NCBI RefSeq assembly: GCF_002811875.1
Contig: NZ_NPDZ01000009.1
Span: 93,363 to 157,362 of the forward strand
Reading direction: 5' to 3'
Source: Leptospira perolatii
GTDB lineage: Bacteria; Spirochaetota; Leptospiria; Leptospirales; Leptospiraceae
DNA length: 64,000 nucleotides
The translations under genes and the position numbers were made by a program. This document shows positions 53,752 through 62,298 of this stretch, piece after piece (within the stretch, counting starts at the first letter, position 1; each line of letters opens with the position of its first letter). The notes beneath the pieces are model-generated. The model was given only the letters and a program-made list of their open reading frames with translations. It was not told where the DNA came from and did no database searches.

Positions 53752-54225
53752 ATGGTTCAGAAAAAATTTTCCTGGGGATTGGTTTCCTTTTTATTGTGGG
53801 CGGTGACGTTCTCCTGTTTGGTTTACTTTTTTGTATTTGGGCAAACAACTAAGTCGAAAGATGGAAGAACTGCAATCCATCTGACCGAAGACGAAAAGCT
53901 ATTAGTCTTAACAGAAATGAGAGGGTTGCTAACCTCTTTAAATGGAATTCTTGGCTCCCTATCGGAAGGAGATTACGTCAACGCGGCAAAGTTTTCTTCT
54001 GCCTCAGGGATGTCCCTAGTTCAGAGTTTAGAAAACGAAGAGAAGAAAATTCTAATCAAGCTTCCGATTGAATTTAAACAACTAGGCTTTGGAACTCATC
54101 GCCAGTTCGATGTACTCGCTGGCCTTCTCAAAGAAAAGAAAGACATGAAAATCATATTGAAGGAAATGGATTCGCTTACCAAAAAATGCGTGGCCTGTCA
54201 CGCAGCGTATAAGATTGCTCAATAG
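53752..54225 (+). CDS. Cytochrome c'-like membrane-anchored protein
   Basis: A 157-residue protein with one N-terminal membrane helix (residues 10-29) and a helical domain ending in the haem motif CVACHAAYK (residues 146-154). A haem motif at the very C-terminus of a four-helix domain is the pattern of cytochrome c', which binds NO. The fit with an NO-responsive island is good. Position after the FadL-like gene at the end of the nos run. Confidence 0.75.
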   Translation: MVQKKFSWGLVSFLLWAVTFSCLVYFFVFGQTTKSKDGRTAIHLTEDEKLLVLTEMRGLLTSLNGILGSLSEGDYVNAAKFSSASGMSLVQSLENEEKKILIKLPIEFKQLGFGTHRQFDVLAGLLKEKKDMKIILKEMDSLTKKCVACHAAYKIAQ

Positions 54226-54302
54226 AAATTTAAATCTAATAATACTTCAGAATCTAAGTTGCGGAGTGAAAGAAGCGATTCTGTTTTAGAGGGAAGTTTC
54301 TT

Positions 54303-54346
54303 AAAAGCTCCAATATCCACCGACCTAAAGGGGCTGGAAGATATTG
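54303..54346 (-). terminator. Hairpin after the tandem-repeat lipoprotein gene
   Basis: Minus strand CAATATC (54346-54340) pairs with GATATTG (54317-54311), with a GC-rich inner stem and a CTTTTAA tail. Fits as terminator for the gene ending at 54378. Confidence 0.5.
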
Positions 54347-54377
54347 AAGCAAGTGTTCCAACCTTACTTGAAATGAA

Positions 54378-54686
54378 TCAAGGTGAGGTTGCGACGCCGA
54401 ATTTGCTTGGGGAAGTTCCAATTCCGAACTTGCTAGGAGAAGTTCCGATTCCGAATGTACTTGGAGAAGTTCCAATTCCATCTTTGCTCGGAGAAGTCCC
54501 TATTCCTTCGGCTGATGCATCGCCATTCTGTAGCAGCTGCTCTAGTGCTTGCGCATTTTGAGCTTTTGGAGAGGTCGCGACTCCCATTAACAAAGCCGCT
54601 TCGTCAACGCTTTCGCTAGATCCTTTCGATGAAGAACAGGAAATGGAAAGCATGAAGATTGTAGTTAACGCTAGTGTCTTTTTCAT
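54378..54686 (-). CDS. Lipoprotein with 9-residue tandem repeats
   Basis: A 102-residue lipoprotein: signal MKKTLALTTIFMLSISC with cysteine at residue 17, then a serine-rich linker, one isolated GVATSP unit (residues 35-40) and four and a half tandem units of the form GIGTSPSKF (residues 61-102). The open frame on the opposite strand is a by-product of the repeat. Short, soluble and acidic/polar, it has no recognised fold; a surface-exposed repetitive lipoprotein is the likely nature. Confidence 0.7.
   Translation of the reverse strand: MKKTLALTTIFMLSISCSSSKGSSESVDEAALLMGVATSPKAQNAQALEQLLQNGDASAEGIGTSPSKDGIGTSPSTFGIGTSPSKFGIGTSPSKFGVATSP
54381..54506. repeat. 27-bp tandem repeat inside a lipoprotein gene
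   Basis: About 4.5 copies of a 27-base unit (plus-strand core GAAGTTCCAATTCCGAA) at high identity, each encoding nine residues on the minus strand. In-frame copy-number change would not break the gene. Confidence 0.85.
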
Positions 54687-55018
54687 TTGGTACTTTTGTA
54701 ATCCTCACTTGGCGTCAGCCTGATGAAATGAAGCATCTTGTCGATTTATTTTGGAATTTTGAAGGATAAAGTAACGTTATCGGAAACAGATACATATAAT
54801 TCGTATTAACGCTAGATATTAAGTATTATGAAGTTTATGGGAGAGAATAAATATTATAAAAATATAATATTTATGGAAATACGGATAGTTGTTTTTTGTC
54901 GGGTATTTGTAGCGTTCGGTAGATAAATCAACCCTTGCTTTTTTCTGGTGAATTCCAATAATAGGTTAAATCGGAAAGCTTGATCACTTTCTGTAGCACA
55001 GCGAAGGTACAGAAATAA
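54687..55018. other. Intergenic stretch without a gene
   Basis: About 330 bases with no supported gene on either strand. It contains one A/T-only perfect inverted repeat (AATATTATA at 54850-54858 with its complement at 54863-54871) and promoter-like A/T-rich sequence for the flanking divergent genes, but no clear -35/-10 pair. Confidence 0.5.
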
Positions 55019-55876
55019 ATGTCCAGAAAAAAGAAAAGATACTCTGTTGTGAAATCGAGTGGAGAGGTGTCCGAGTTTTCGGAAGAGAAGATCAGAAATT
55101 CTCTTAAGAAAACAGGAGCCGACCAACAAACGATAGAAAAGATCGTGAATAAAATTAAGGAAAAGAAGCTAGATGAATTTCCTACGAAGAATATCTACAA
55201 AATAGCCTACCAGACGTTAAAGGAAAGTTCACGGACTTCTGCCTCAAAGTATCATCTCAAAAACGGAATTATGGAGCTGGGTCCATCTGGATATCCTTTC
55301 GAAGAATTTATATCCGAGATTCTTTCTCATCAAGGTTACATAACAGAAGTCGGTATAATCGTCGAAGGGTTTTGCGTGAGTCACGAAATTGATGTGATCG
55401 CCCAAAAAGAAAATAAGCATTTTATGATAGAGTGTAAGTATCATAATCTTCCGGGTATTGTATCGGATGTAAAAATTCCGTTATATATTTTCGCGAGATT
55501 TTTGGATGTAGAAAAGCAATGGAAAAAGTTGTCCGGCCATCAAAAGAAATTTCACCAAGGTTGGATCGTAACTAATACGAGGTTTACTTCGGACGCGATC
55601 AAATATGGTGCGTGCTCCGGATTACATTTGGTCAGTTGGGATTATCCGAAAGGGGATAGTTTAAGAGAGCAAATAGACCGCTTGGGATTGTATCCGATCA
55701 CTTGCCTGACCACTTTATCAAAACATGAAAAGGAAATCTTACTTGGCATGAGGGTAGTTTTATGCAAAACCTTATGCGATAAACCGGAGCTCTTAGTGGA
55801 AGCAGGAATTCCTAAGGAAAGACGCATTCTGATAGAATCCGAAGCTCGGGCCCTTTGTGAGAAGCTAGGGACTTAG
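55019..55876 (+). CDS. ATP-cone plus PD-(D/E)XK nuclease-like protein
   Basis: A 285-residue cytosolic protein. Residues 7-85 form an ATP-cone: YSVVKSSGEVSEFSEEKIRN, ending KIAYQTLKESSRTSASKYHL. Residues 93-215 read as a Mrr-like restriction-endonuclease fold: FEEFISEILSHQGY, SHEIDVIAQKENKHFMIECK (catalytic D, then E-x-K), followed by GWIVTNTRFTSDA. The C-terminus (230-285) is helical with LLVEAGIPKERR. ATP-cones elsewhere gate ribonucleotide reductase and NrdR by ATP/dATP. The fusion suggests a nucleotide-controlled nuclease; this function is inferred. No methylase partner is adjacent. Confidence 0.72.
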   Translation: MSRKKKRYSVVKSSGEVSEFSEEKIRNSLKKTGADQQTIEKIVNKIKEKKLDEFPTKNIYKIAYQTLKESSRTSASKYHLKNGIMELGPSGYPFEEFISEILSHQGYITEVGIIVEGFCVSHEIDVIAQKENKHFMIECKYHNLPGIVSDVKIPLYIFARFLDVEKQWKKLSGHQKKFHQGWIVTNTRFTSDAIKYGACSGLHLVSWDYPKGDSLREQIDRLGLYPITCLTTLSKHEKEILLGMRVVLCKTLCDKPELLVEAGIPKERRILIESEARALCEKLGT

Positions 55877-55969
55877 AGTTTTCCGGATTTATTTCGGATT
55901 TTTCTCGTTGAACCTTGGTTTTGATACGTCAATAACATTTGATACTCTTTTCTCTTTCGGTTCGGAGCA

Positions 55970-58306
55970 ATGTCCAGGAAATCAGGTTTAAAAAATGGAA
56001 TCGAAGCAGGCTTACCTCACTGGTTTAGTATAGTTTTTCGATCCAACGAAGACTTGTTTCGAGAATGGAATGAAGAGGAAGTTCGCACCTTTGTCTCCGG
56101 ATTCGAAGTGCAGCGAATTCCATCGGGCAGGGTTCTTGTACGAACGGATAGACCTTCCGCAAAAATGTTTTTTTTGTTGGAAGGAATTTGCGAAGAGTTC
56201 GTTTCCAAATCGAAAAGCGAAACGTCCTTTTTGACCGAAATCGGACCGGGGAGTCACTTCGGAGAAGCGGGTTTTTTCGGTTGGCCGGAAGGCGGGTTAG
56301 GAATTCGCACAAAGGTGCAAGTTAGGGTCGCCTCGGTTTCAAAACTTTCCTGGAAAAGATTATCCGAAAAAATTCCGGAAGCATTGGAGACATTCTGCTC
56401 TCGCTTGAAAAGCCATCGATATTTTCGGATGGCAGCGGTCCGACCTGATCCAAAGGAACTCTTTAACTTCTTATCTAGCCTCGAAATTCTTTTTCACTTT
56501 GATAGAAAGAGAGTAATAGAACTTCAGAATTATATGCAATGGTTGTATGTTCCCGGTGGAGAAAGATTGATTCATCAGGGAGATCCAGGCAATTCTCTTT
56601 TCATTATTGTTTCAGGTAGATTCAGATTCGTGATCGAAGATGAAAAAGGAGAGAGGATTTCAGAGGGCGAATTCGGAAAGGGCGATATTATCGGAGAGAT
56701 GTCCCTGCTTACAGGAGAACCGAGATCCGCATCCGTGTACGCCGTAAGATCCGGACAAGTAATTCGAATTTCGAGAGATGGGTTTAGGAAATTTATTTCC
56801 AGATCACCCGACGCTCTATTTCGCATAACAGAGACGATTGCAAGAAGACTCACGGAAAAAACCCGTGGCGGCGGAGAAACCGGCAGAAAAGTACATACGA
56901 TTGCACTTGTTCCAGTTACTCGGAATTTTCCTCTAAAAGACTTTTCGAATAAACTTTCGAACGCTCTAAAAGCCTTCGGTTCTTCTCTAATAGCGACTAA
57001 GGAGAAATTCGAAAAGTATCACTCTTACAAGGCCTCTAAAAAGAAGGAGGTCCTATTCGATATTCCGGATATACTTTCCTGGTTAAACGGATTGGAAAGG
57101 GAATACGATAAAGTTATATTCGAAGTGGATCACGAAGATACTCTTTGGGTTGAGACCTGTCTTAGGCAGGCAGACAGAATTTTGTTTTTGATCGAACCAG
57201 GGAATCCGATTGAAGATACGAGTCATGCTTGGAAAGTGCTTAGAGGCAGCAGTCTTTCCGAAACGGTTCGGGAATCGATTTTCTATTTAGAAAACGAATT
57301 CTCCAACTGGAGTATATTAGAAGAATATTATAAAGAATTTCAAGGGCAAAGACATTTTGTAAGAAAAAACCGATCCGGAGAGTTCGAAAGAGTAGCCCGA
57401 CGCATGGAGGGAAAAGCAGTCGGGATCGCGTTATCAGGCGGAGGCGCTAAGGGCTTTGCTCATTTAGGATTTCTGCGAAGTATACAAGAGCAAGGAATTC
57501 CTGTCGATTTAATCGGAGGTACTTCTGCAGGGTCCATCATGGCCGGGCTTTTTGCAATGGGATTCGATTTTGAAGAAATGCTTAGGCTAATTCGAGAAAT
57601 CTGGATCAGAGGAAAGCTAACTCGAGATTATTCTATTCCTTTTATCTCTATTTTAACCGGAGGAAAATATTCCAGAGCAATCCGAGAATTTTTCGGAGAA
57701 AGGAAGATCGAAACTCTTTGGATTCCTTTTCTTGCAGTGGCTTGCAATTTGACAAAGTCAGAACCAGTTGTATTCGAAAAAGGTGAAATATGGAAGGCAA
57801 TCCGCGCTAGCACTTCGATTCCAGGAATTTTCCCACCTTTCTATGATAATGGATCGCTCTACGTAGACGGAGGTTTATGGGATAATTTACCTGGTTCTGC
57901 TTTGAGAACAAAAGGCGCGGATATTCTGATTTCAGTAGATTTAGGCGCAGGAGCTCAACCTGGAAAAGATATTGCTTACGGATCCATGGTTTCTTCCAGG
58001 TTCCCGGGAGAAGGTCCGTCCGCTATTCAACTTTTAATGAACGGTTTCTTGCCTATGGAGAGAAGATCTCAATATCCGCATATCGGAGAGATATTGATGC
58101 GATCCTTACTCTTATCCTCCAGAAACAATTTGAAGCGAACAAAAGAGTCTTCCGATATTTTTGTCGAGATACCAGCGCGAGAGTTCTCAACATTCGATTG
58201 GGACGATTATCTAAGATTATACGAATTAGGGTATGAAACTTCCCAAAAAAATGTGAAGGAATGGGCTAGGAAAATTCGGGATAAAATTTATGGGTCAGGA
58301 AAATAA
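55970..58306 (+). CDS. Patatin-like phospholipase with two cyclic-nucleotide-binding domains
   Basis: A 778-residue NTE-like esterase. Two cNMP-binding modules lie at about residues 35-140 and 170-285; the second has GEFGKGDIIGEMSLLTGEPRSASVYA, a good phosphate cassette. A linker domain follows (about 310-470). The patatin catalytic domain begins GIALSGGGAKGFAHLGFLRS near residue 483, with the serine in GGTSAGSIMAG near 518 and the aspartate in YVDGGLWDNLPG near 632, so the Ser-Asp dyad is intact. It probably cleaves phospholipids under cAMP control; the adenylate cyclase at 31201 could be the source. It is monocistronic. Confidence 0.88.
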   Translation: MSRKSGLKNGIEAGLPHWFSIVFRSNEDLFREWNEEEVRTFVSGFEVQRIPSGRVLVRTDRPSAKMFFLLEGICEEFVSKSKSETSFLTEIGPGSHFGEAGFFGWPEGGLGIRTKVQVRVASVSKLSWKRLSEKIPEALETFCSRLKSHRYFRMAAVRPDPKELFNFLSSLEILFHFDRKRVIELQNYMQWLYVPGGERLIHQGDPGNSLFIIVSGRFRFVIEDEKGERISEGEFGKGDIIGEMSLLTGEPRSASVYAVRSGQVIRISRDGFRKFISRSPDALFRITETIARRLTEKTRGGGETGRKVHTIALVPVTRNFPLKDFSNKLSNALKAFGSSLIATKEKFEKYHSYKASKKKEVLFDIPDILSWLNGLEREYDKVIFEVDHEDTLWVETCLRQADRILFLIEPGNPIEDTSHAWKVLRGSSLSETVRESIFYLENEFSNWSILEEYYKEFQGQRHFVRKNRSGEFERVARRMEGKAVGIALSGGGAKGFAHLGFLRSIQEQGIPVDLIGGTSAGSIMAGLFAMGFDFEEMLRLIREIWIRGKLTRDYSIPFISILTGGKYSRAIREFFGERKIETLWIPFLAVACNLTKSEPVVFEKGEIWKAIRASTSIPGIFPPFYDNGSLYVDGGLWDNLPGSALRTKGADILISVDLGAGAQPGKDIAYGSMVSSRFPGEGPSAIQLLMNGFLPMERRSQYPHIGEILMRSLLLSSRNNLKRTKESSDIFVEIPAREFSTFDWDDYLRLYELGYETSQKNVKEWARKIRDKIYGSGK

Positions 58307-58399
58307 ATTTTTTCCCTTAGATGAATGAATCGAATACTAGATTATTATTGAATAGCTTCGATTTCCTCGATAAACCTGGAGACCGATCGCAGCCGAATT

Positions 58400-58654
58400 A
58401 TGTTCTCCAATTCTATAAATCTGGAACTTATTAAACTGAAATTGCCTGAATTCCAGGTAATGTTCGCAAGACTTTCCGAATGCCCTAAACTTTTTGTTTA
58501 CAAAGTAAATTTCATCCAATATCTATCCTCCGGTATTTCTAATATTACAGAATTACAGATCTATAATATGTCTTATTTATCGTCTATATTAGAAGAATTT
58601 TTATCGAAACGGCCTTTGCATCCGGTTTTCGCGAGATTAGGGACTAACGAATGA
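58400..58654 (+). CDS. Small hypothetical protein coupled to a hybrid kinase
   Basis: An 84-residue frame (MFSNSINLELIKLKLPEF...) whose stop overlaps the next start by ATGA, which supports real translation. It is mixed alpha/beta, without cysteine clusters or a signal peptide; the segment SYLSSILEEFLSKRPLHPVF looks helical. Not recognised. Its overlap with the kinase gene implies they work together. Confidence 0.5.
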   Translation: MFSNSINLELIKLKLPEFQVMFARLSECPKLFVYKVNFIQYLSSGISNITELQIYNMSYLSSILEEFLSKRPLHPVFARLGTNE

Positions 58655-61050
58655 TCGATTCCAGGCTAATAAAGATTCTTTTCATAGAGGATGACGAAAG
58701 CGAATACAATCTGATTCGCAGCCTTTTCGAAGGGATCGGTTCAGTAAGCGCAAATTTGATCCGGATCAAATCGGAGGATGTAAACTTATCCGTGCTGGAT
58801 AAGTACGAGTTTGATCTGATTCTGATAGATCGACGACCGGAATCGGCAAATATCGAAGATTTTTTACAGGATTATCAAGGGGAAAAACCTAGAATTCACA
58901 TCTTCACTCCGGACAAGAACGAGGCACATATCAAAAAATCCGAAAGGAATCGGTCGGAGTATCTTATCAAAGAAAATTTAACTTCCTCTCTGTTAGAAAA
59001 GAGTATACTGCATTTTATGGATAGAAACGGAGCAGAGCAGGGTACGGAAGCATCTGATCGCATGCAAAAGATCATTCAATTCAACTTGGAAATAGCTACG
59101 AACGAATTCGGTTTTGATGAGTTAATTGATTATATTGCGCAGAACATTCCGAAGATTATAAATTGCGACGGAGTCGTGATCGAGATTCCAGAAGGAGATG
59201 CTTTTGTTTCGGTTGCAGTTGCAGGAAATGCAATACCTTTGCTCGGAACCCACGTTTCAATTTCCAACAGTCTTTCTGGAAGGGCGATGCTGACTAAGTC
59301 GACGGTGTATTCGCCAGATACCGAAAAGGATCCGGTTGGAAACCTTGCATTGTGCAGACAAATCGATGCGCGATCTATTTTGATTTCACCTTTGCTATAT
59401 GATAGAAAATGCGCTGGAATACTGAATATCATCTCCAGGAAACCATTTGCGTTTGATGAGAGCACTCTTAAGACTGTTGAACTTCTCTCTTCAATGGTCG
59501 GAGCGGTTCTATTTAGAAGGAAAATGGAGGAGGACCTTCTAAAGAGCAGAAAACTTTTGGAGAAGGCGATGAAAGTCGCTAAGCTCGGGAGTTGGCAGCT
59601 TTCCGCTAAAACTGGCGCAATGACATGGTCCGAAGAAGTGTATGAGATTTTTGGAATTTCTAAGGATCAATTTGCAAATACGTTAAGCTCCTTTTTGGAT
59701 CATGTGCATCCTGATGATCAAGAATTTGTAATGACAAATTTAGAAAAATCTTATGAAGAAGGGTTATTTGCACCGTTCGAAAGTAGGATTGTAAGGGCAG
59801 ACGGATCCACCAAGTTTGTTGTCATCACTGGAGAGGTCGCGAAAGACAAAAGCGGAAACTCGCTTGAATTAGTTGGCACGATTCAGGATATCACGGAAAG
59901 GAAGGAAACTGAGGAACGGCTAATTCAATCAAATAAAATGGAAGCTGTCGGCCAACTCGCAGGCGGAATGGCTCATGATTTTAATAATCTCTTAAACGTA
60001 ATCTTGGCAAATCTAGATCTTCTGGAAATGAAATTGAAGGACTCTCCGGATACTTTAAAGAGAGTGCATTCCGCTCAGGAAGCAGTACAAAGAGGAGTGG
60101 AGGTAAATCGAAGACTATTATCCTTCTCCAGAAAACAAGCACTGAATCCGCAATCGTTCGAACTGAATTCGTTGTTAAAAGAATTTGTACCGATACTAAA
60201 TCGGATAGAAACCGCGAGTATCCACATCGAATATGATCTGGAGGAGATCCCCTTAATTTGTGAAATTGAAAGAAGCGGCTTAGAAAATGCGCTATTGAAC
60301 CTTTGCCTGAACTCTCGGGATTCCATCACGAATCAAGGAAAAATACTGATCTCTACTAGATACCTTCCCAACTCTAACAGATCGTCGCAGTATAGAGGAT
60401 TGAGTCTTGGTGATTATTGCGCAATTACTATTTATGATAATGGGCACGGAATGGACGACTATACGAAGGCGAGGATGTTCGAACCGTTTTTTACTACCAA
60501 AGGATCCGTAAAGGGGACGGGAATGGGGTTACCAATGGTTTACGGATTCGTAAAACAGTCGAAAGGAATTATCCAGGTGCAAACACAGCAAGGAGCTGGA
60601 ACGAGCGTCACTTTATTTCTTCCGATAACCTCAGAAGGTAAAAGCCATCTTCCTGATTTAAAGGGAGAATATGACAAATTCAGAATATTAGTTCTCGAAG
60701 CAGACGATATCGGAACTTCTGTGCTTTCCTATTATTTGGAGCATCTAGTCCATGACATTGTTTTTGTCACGGATGAGTCGCACGCGGTAAAAATAGTCCA
60801 GGAGGATAAGGAAATATCGATCGTGATTCTGGAATCCAACGCCGCTAAACTATCGGACATTAATGTGGCTTCTGAATTGTCCAAAAGATTTCCGAACAAA
60901 AGAATTGTTTTGACCTACGACTGGAATGTGGATGAAGAAGCAGTTCGCAAAAATTTGGAACCAGGAGTGTTGACTCTTAGAAAACCCTATTCCTGGAAGA
61001 AAATGCAAGAAATCTTAATGACGCATTTACCGCTAAAAACTGCGGATTGA
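58651..61050 (+). CDS. Hybrid sensor histidine kinase with terminal receiver-like domains
   Basis: A 799-residue soluble kinase. Order: receiver-like domain (residues 5-120, ILFIEDDESEYNLI then FDLILIDRRPE), GAF (about 145-300), PAS (about 310-430), HisKA with GGMAHDFNNLLNVIL near 443, HATPase (about 530-665: ALLNLCLNSRDS, DNGHGMDD, GTGMGLPMVYGF), and a C-terminal receiver-like domain (about 675-790). In that last domain the expected phosphoacceptor aspartate is a glutamate (IVILESNA), while the lysine (LRKPY) is kept. Overlaps the next gene by ATGA. Confidence 0.9.
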   Translation: MIDSRLIKILFIEDDESEYNLIRSLFEGIGSVSANLIRIKSEDVNLSVLDKYEFDLILIDRRPESANIEDFLQDYQGEKPRIHIFTPDKNEAHIKKSERNRSEYLIKENLTSSLLEKSILHFMDRNGAEQGTEASDRMQKIIQFNLEIATNEFGFDELIDYIAQNIPKIINCDGVVIEIPEGDAFVSVAVAGNAIPLLGTHVSISNSLSGRAMLTKSTVYSPDTEKDPVGNLALCRQIDARSILISPLLYDRKCAGILNIISRKPFAFDESTLKTVELLSSMVGAVLFRRKMEEDLLKSRKLLEKAMKVAKLGSWQLSAKTGAMTWSEEVYEIFGISKDQFANTLSSFLDHVHPDDQEFVMTNLEKSYEEGLFAPFESRIVRADGSTKFVVITGEVAKDKSGNSLELVGTIQDITERKETEERLIQSNKMEAVGQLAGGMAHDFNNLLNVILANLDLLEMKLKDSPDTLKRVHSAQEAVQRGVEVNRRLLSFSRKQALNPQSFELNSLLKEFVPILNRIETASIHIEYDLEEIPLICEIERSGLENALLNLCLNSRDSITNQGKILISTRYLPNSNRSSQYRGLSLGDYCAITIYDNGHGMDDYTKARMFEPFFTTKGSVKGTGMGLPMVYGFVKQSKGIIQVQTQQGAGTSVTLFLPITSEGKSHLPDLKGEYDKFRILVLEADDIGTSVLSYYLEHLVHDIVFVTDESHAVKIVQEDKEISIVILESNAAKLSDINVASELSKRFPNKRIVLTYDWNVDEEAVRKNLEPGVLTLRKPYSWKKMQEILMTHLPLKTAD

Positions 61051-62261
61051 ATATGGACGGAAAGAAGTTGAAAAAGCTGCTGATTCTCGACGATGAAATA
61101 GAAATCGCTAAAATTTTGGGCGAGATCGGCGAGGAATGCGGTATGCATGTTTCGCTTACGTACGACGCACCTTCTTTCTTAAACAAACTAGATAACTCTT
61201 ATGATTTTGTAATATTAGACTTAATGATACCTGGAATGGATGGAGTGGATGTAATACGTGCGCTCTCGGACAAGGATGTGGACCCGAGTGTCGTATTGAT
61301 CTCCGGTGCCGATCGTAGAACACTTCATAGCGCTCAGACGCTTGCAAGAGAATACGGTTTGAGGATCGCTGCGGTGATGGAGAAACCGATCCGAGTCGGC
61401 GAATTTAGGTCTTTGTTAATTTCCCTCAGCGAGAGTGTGCGTTCAGAGAATCCTCCTGTTGTTAAGCCGAGCACAGCTGGCAAGTCTGTGCCTGGAAAGT
61501 TCACATACGAAGATCTGGAAGAAGCTGTTCGGTCCAACCAATTCGTTTTACATTACCAGCCAAAAATTGATTTAAAAACCGGTAAGGTCGAAGGATTTGA
61601 ATCGTTGGTTCGGTGGAAACATCCAGAGTTGGGTCTCGTTTATCCAGATTCCTTTTTACCGATTATGGAAAAAGAGGCGAGCCTACTGAATGGAATGACT
61701 GAGAATATTATCGATATTGCATTGACCGAATGTTCTCGATGGCACGAAAAAGGCCGGAAGTTCCGGATGGCAGTGAATATCTCTCCGGTTACTTTGACTG
61801 AGTTGGACTTTCCGGAACAAATCTCCGCGAAAGTAAAGAACAAAGGGATTCTTCAGAGTCATTTCCAAATTGAAATTACTGAGACAAGTTTCTTGGAAAA
61901 TATAAGATTTACGCAGGACATACTTACCAGACTTAGAATCCGAGGCATCGGACTTTCTATCGATGATTTTGGAACTGGATACTCTTCACTCAAGCAGCTC
62001 CATAGATTCCCATTTACAGAGCTAAAGATCGATCGTTCTTTTGTAATGGATTCTCCTCATGATCGGGAATCCTTATTTATTTGTCAGGCTTCCATTGACC
62101 TTGGGCACAAGCTTGGAATGGTAGTCGTGGCAGAAGGGATAGAGACCGCGGAAGTAGAAAGATTAATGAAAGACGCAGGATGTGATCTTGGACAAGGATA
62201 TTATTATTCACGTCCTATCCCTTCAGAGCAAATGTCACAAATTTTTGAAATGTACGGTTAG
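61047..62261 (+). CDS. Response regulator with EAL phosphodiesterase domain
   Basis: A 404-residue protein: receiver at residues 8-125 (LLILDDEIEIAK; phosphoacceptor in FVILDLMIPGMDG; lysine in VMEKPIR) and EAL at about 152-400. The signature reads GFESLVRW, an ESL variant of EAL, with the metal and catalytic positions kept: AVNISPVTL, EIEITETSFLE, SIDDFGTGYSSLK, LKIDRSF, VVAEGIETAE and GQGYYYSRP. It should hydrolyse cyclic di-GMP when its receiver is phosphorylated, presumably by the kinase immediately upstream. Last gene of the three-gene unit. Confidence 0.9.
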   Translation: MNMDGKKLKKLLILDDEIEIAKILGEIGEECGMHVSLTYDAPSFLNKLDNSYDFVILDLMIPGMDGVDVIRALSDKDVDPSVVLISGADRRTLHSAQTLAREYGLRIAAVMEKPIRVGEFRSLLISLSESVRSENPPVVKPSTAGKSVPGKFTYEDLEEAVRSNQFVLHYQPKIDLKTGKVEGFESLVRWKHPELGLVYPDSFLPIMEKEASLLNGMTENIIDIALTECSRWHEKGRKFRMAVNISPVTLTELDFPEQISAKVKNKGILQSHFQIEITETSFLENIRFTQDILTRLRIRGIGLSIDDFGTGYSSLKQLHRFPFTELKIDRSFVMDSPHDRESLFICQASIDLGHKLGMVVVAEGIETAEVERLMKDAGCDLGQGYYYSRPIPSEQMSQIFEMYG

Positions 62262-62298
62262 AATAACTGTTCTGCTGTTTGAAAGTGTTTCGGTTTTT

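Noticed and set aside
54259..54561. Plus-strand frame with EVPIPNLLG repeats
   Set aside because: It is the complement of the repeat in a lipoprotein gene that has a clear signal and lipobox on the minus strand; the plus frame begins at a TTG without a ribosome site.
58321..58440. 38-residue frame MNESNTRLLL upstream of the 84-residue gene
   Set aside because: It overlaps the 84-residue frame in another register, has no ribosome site and ends without coupling to the kinase.
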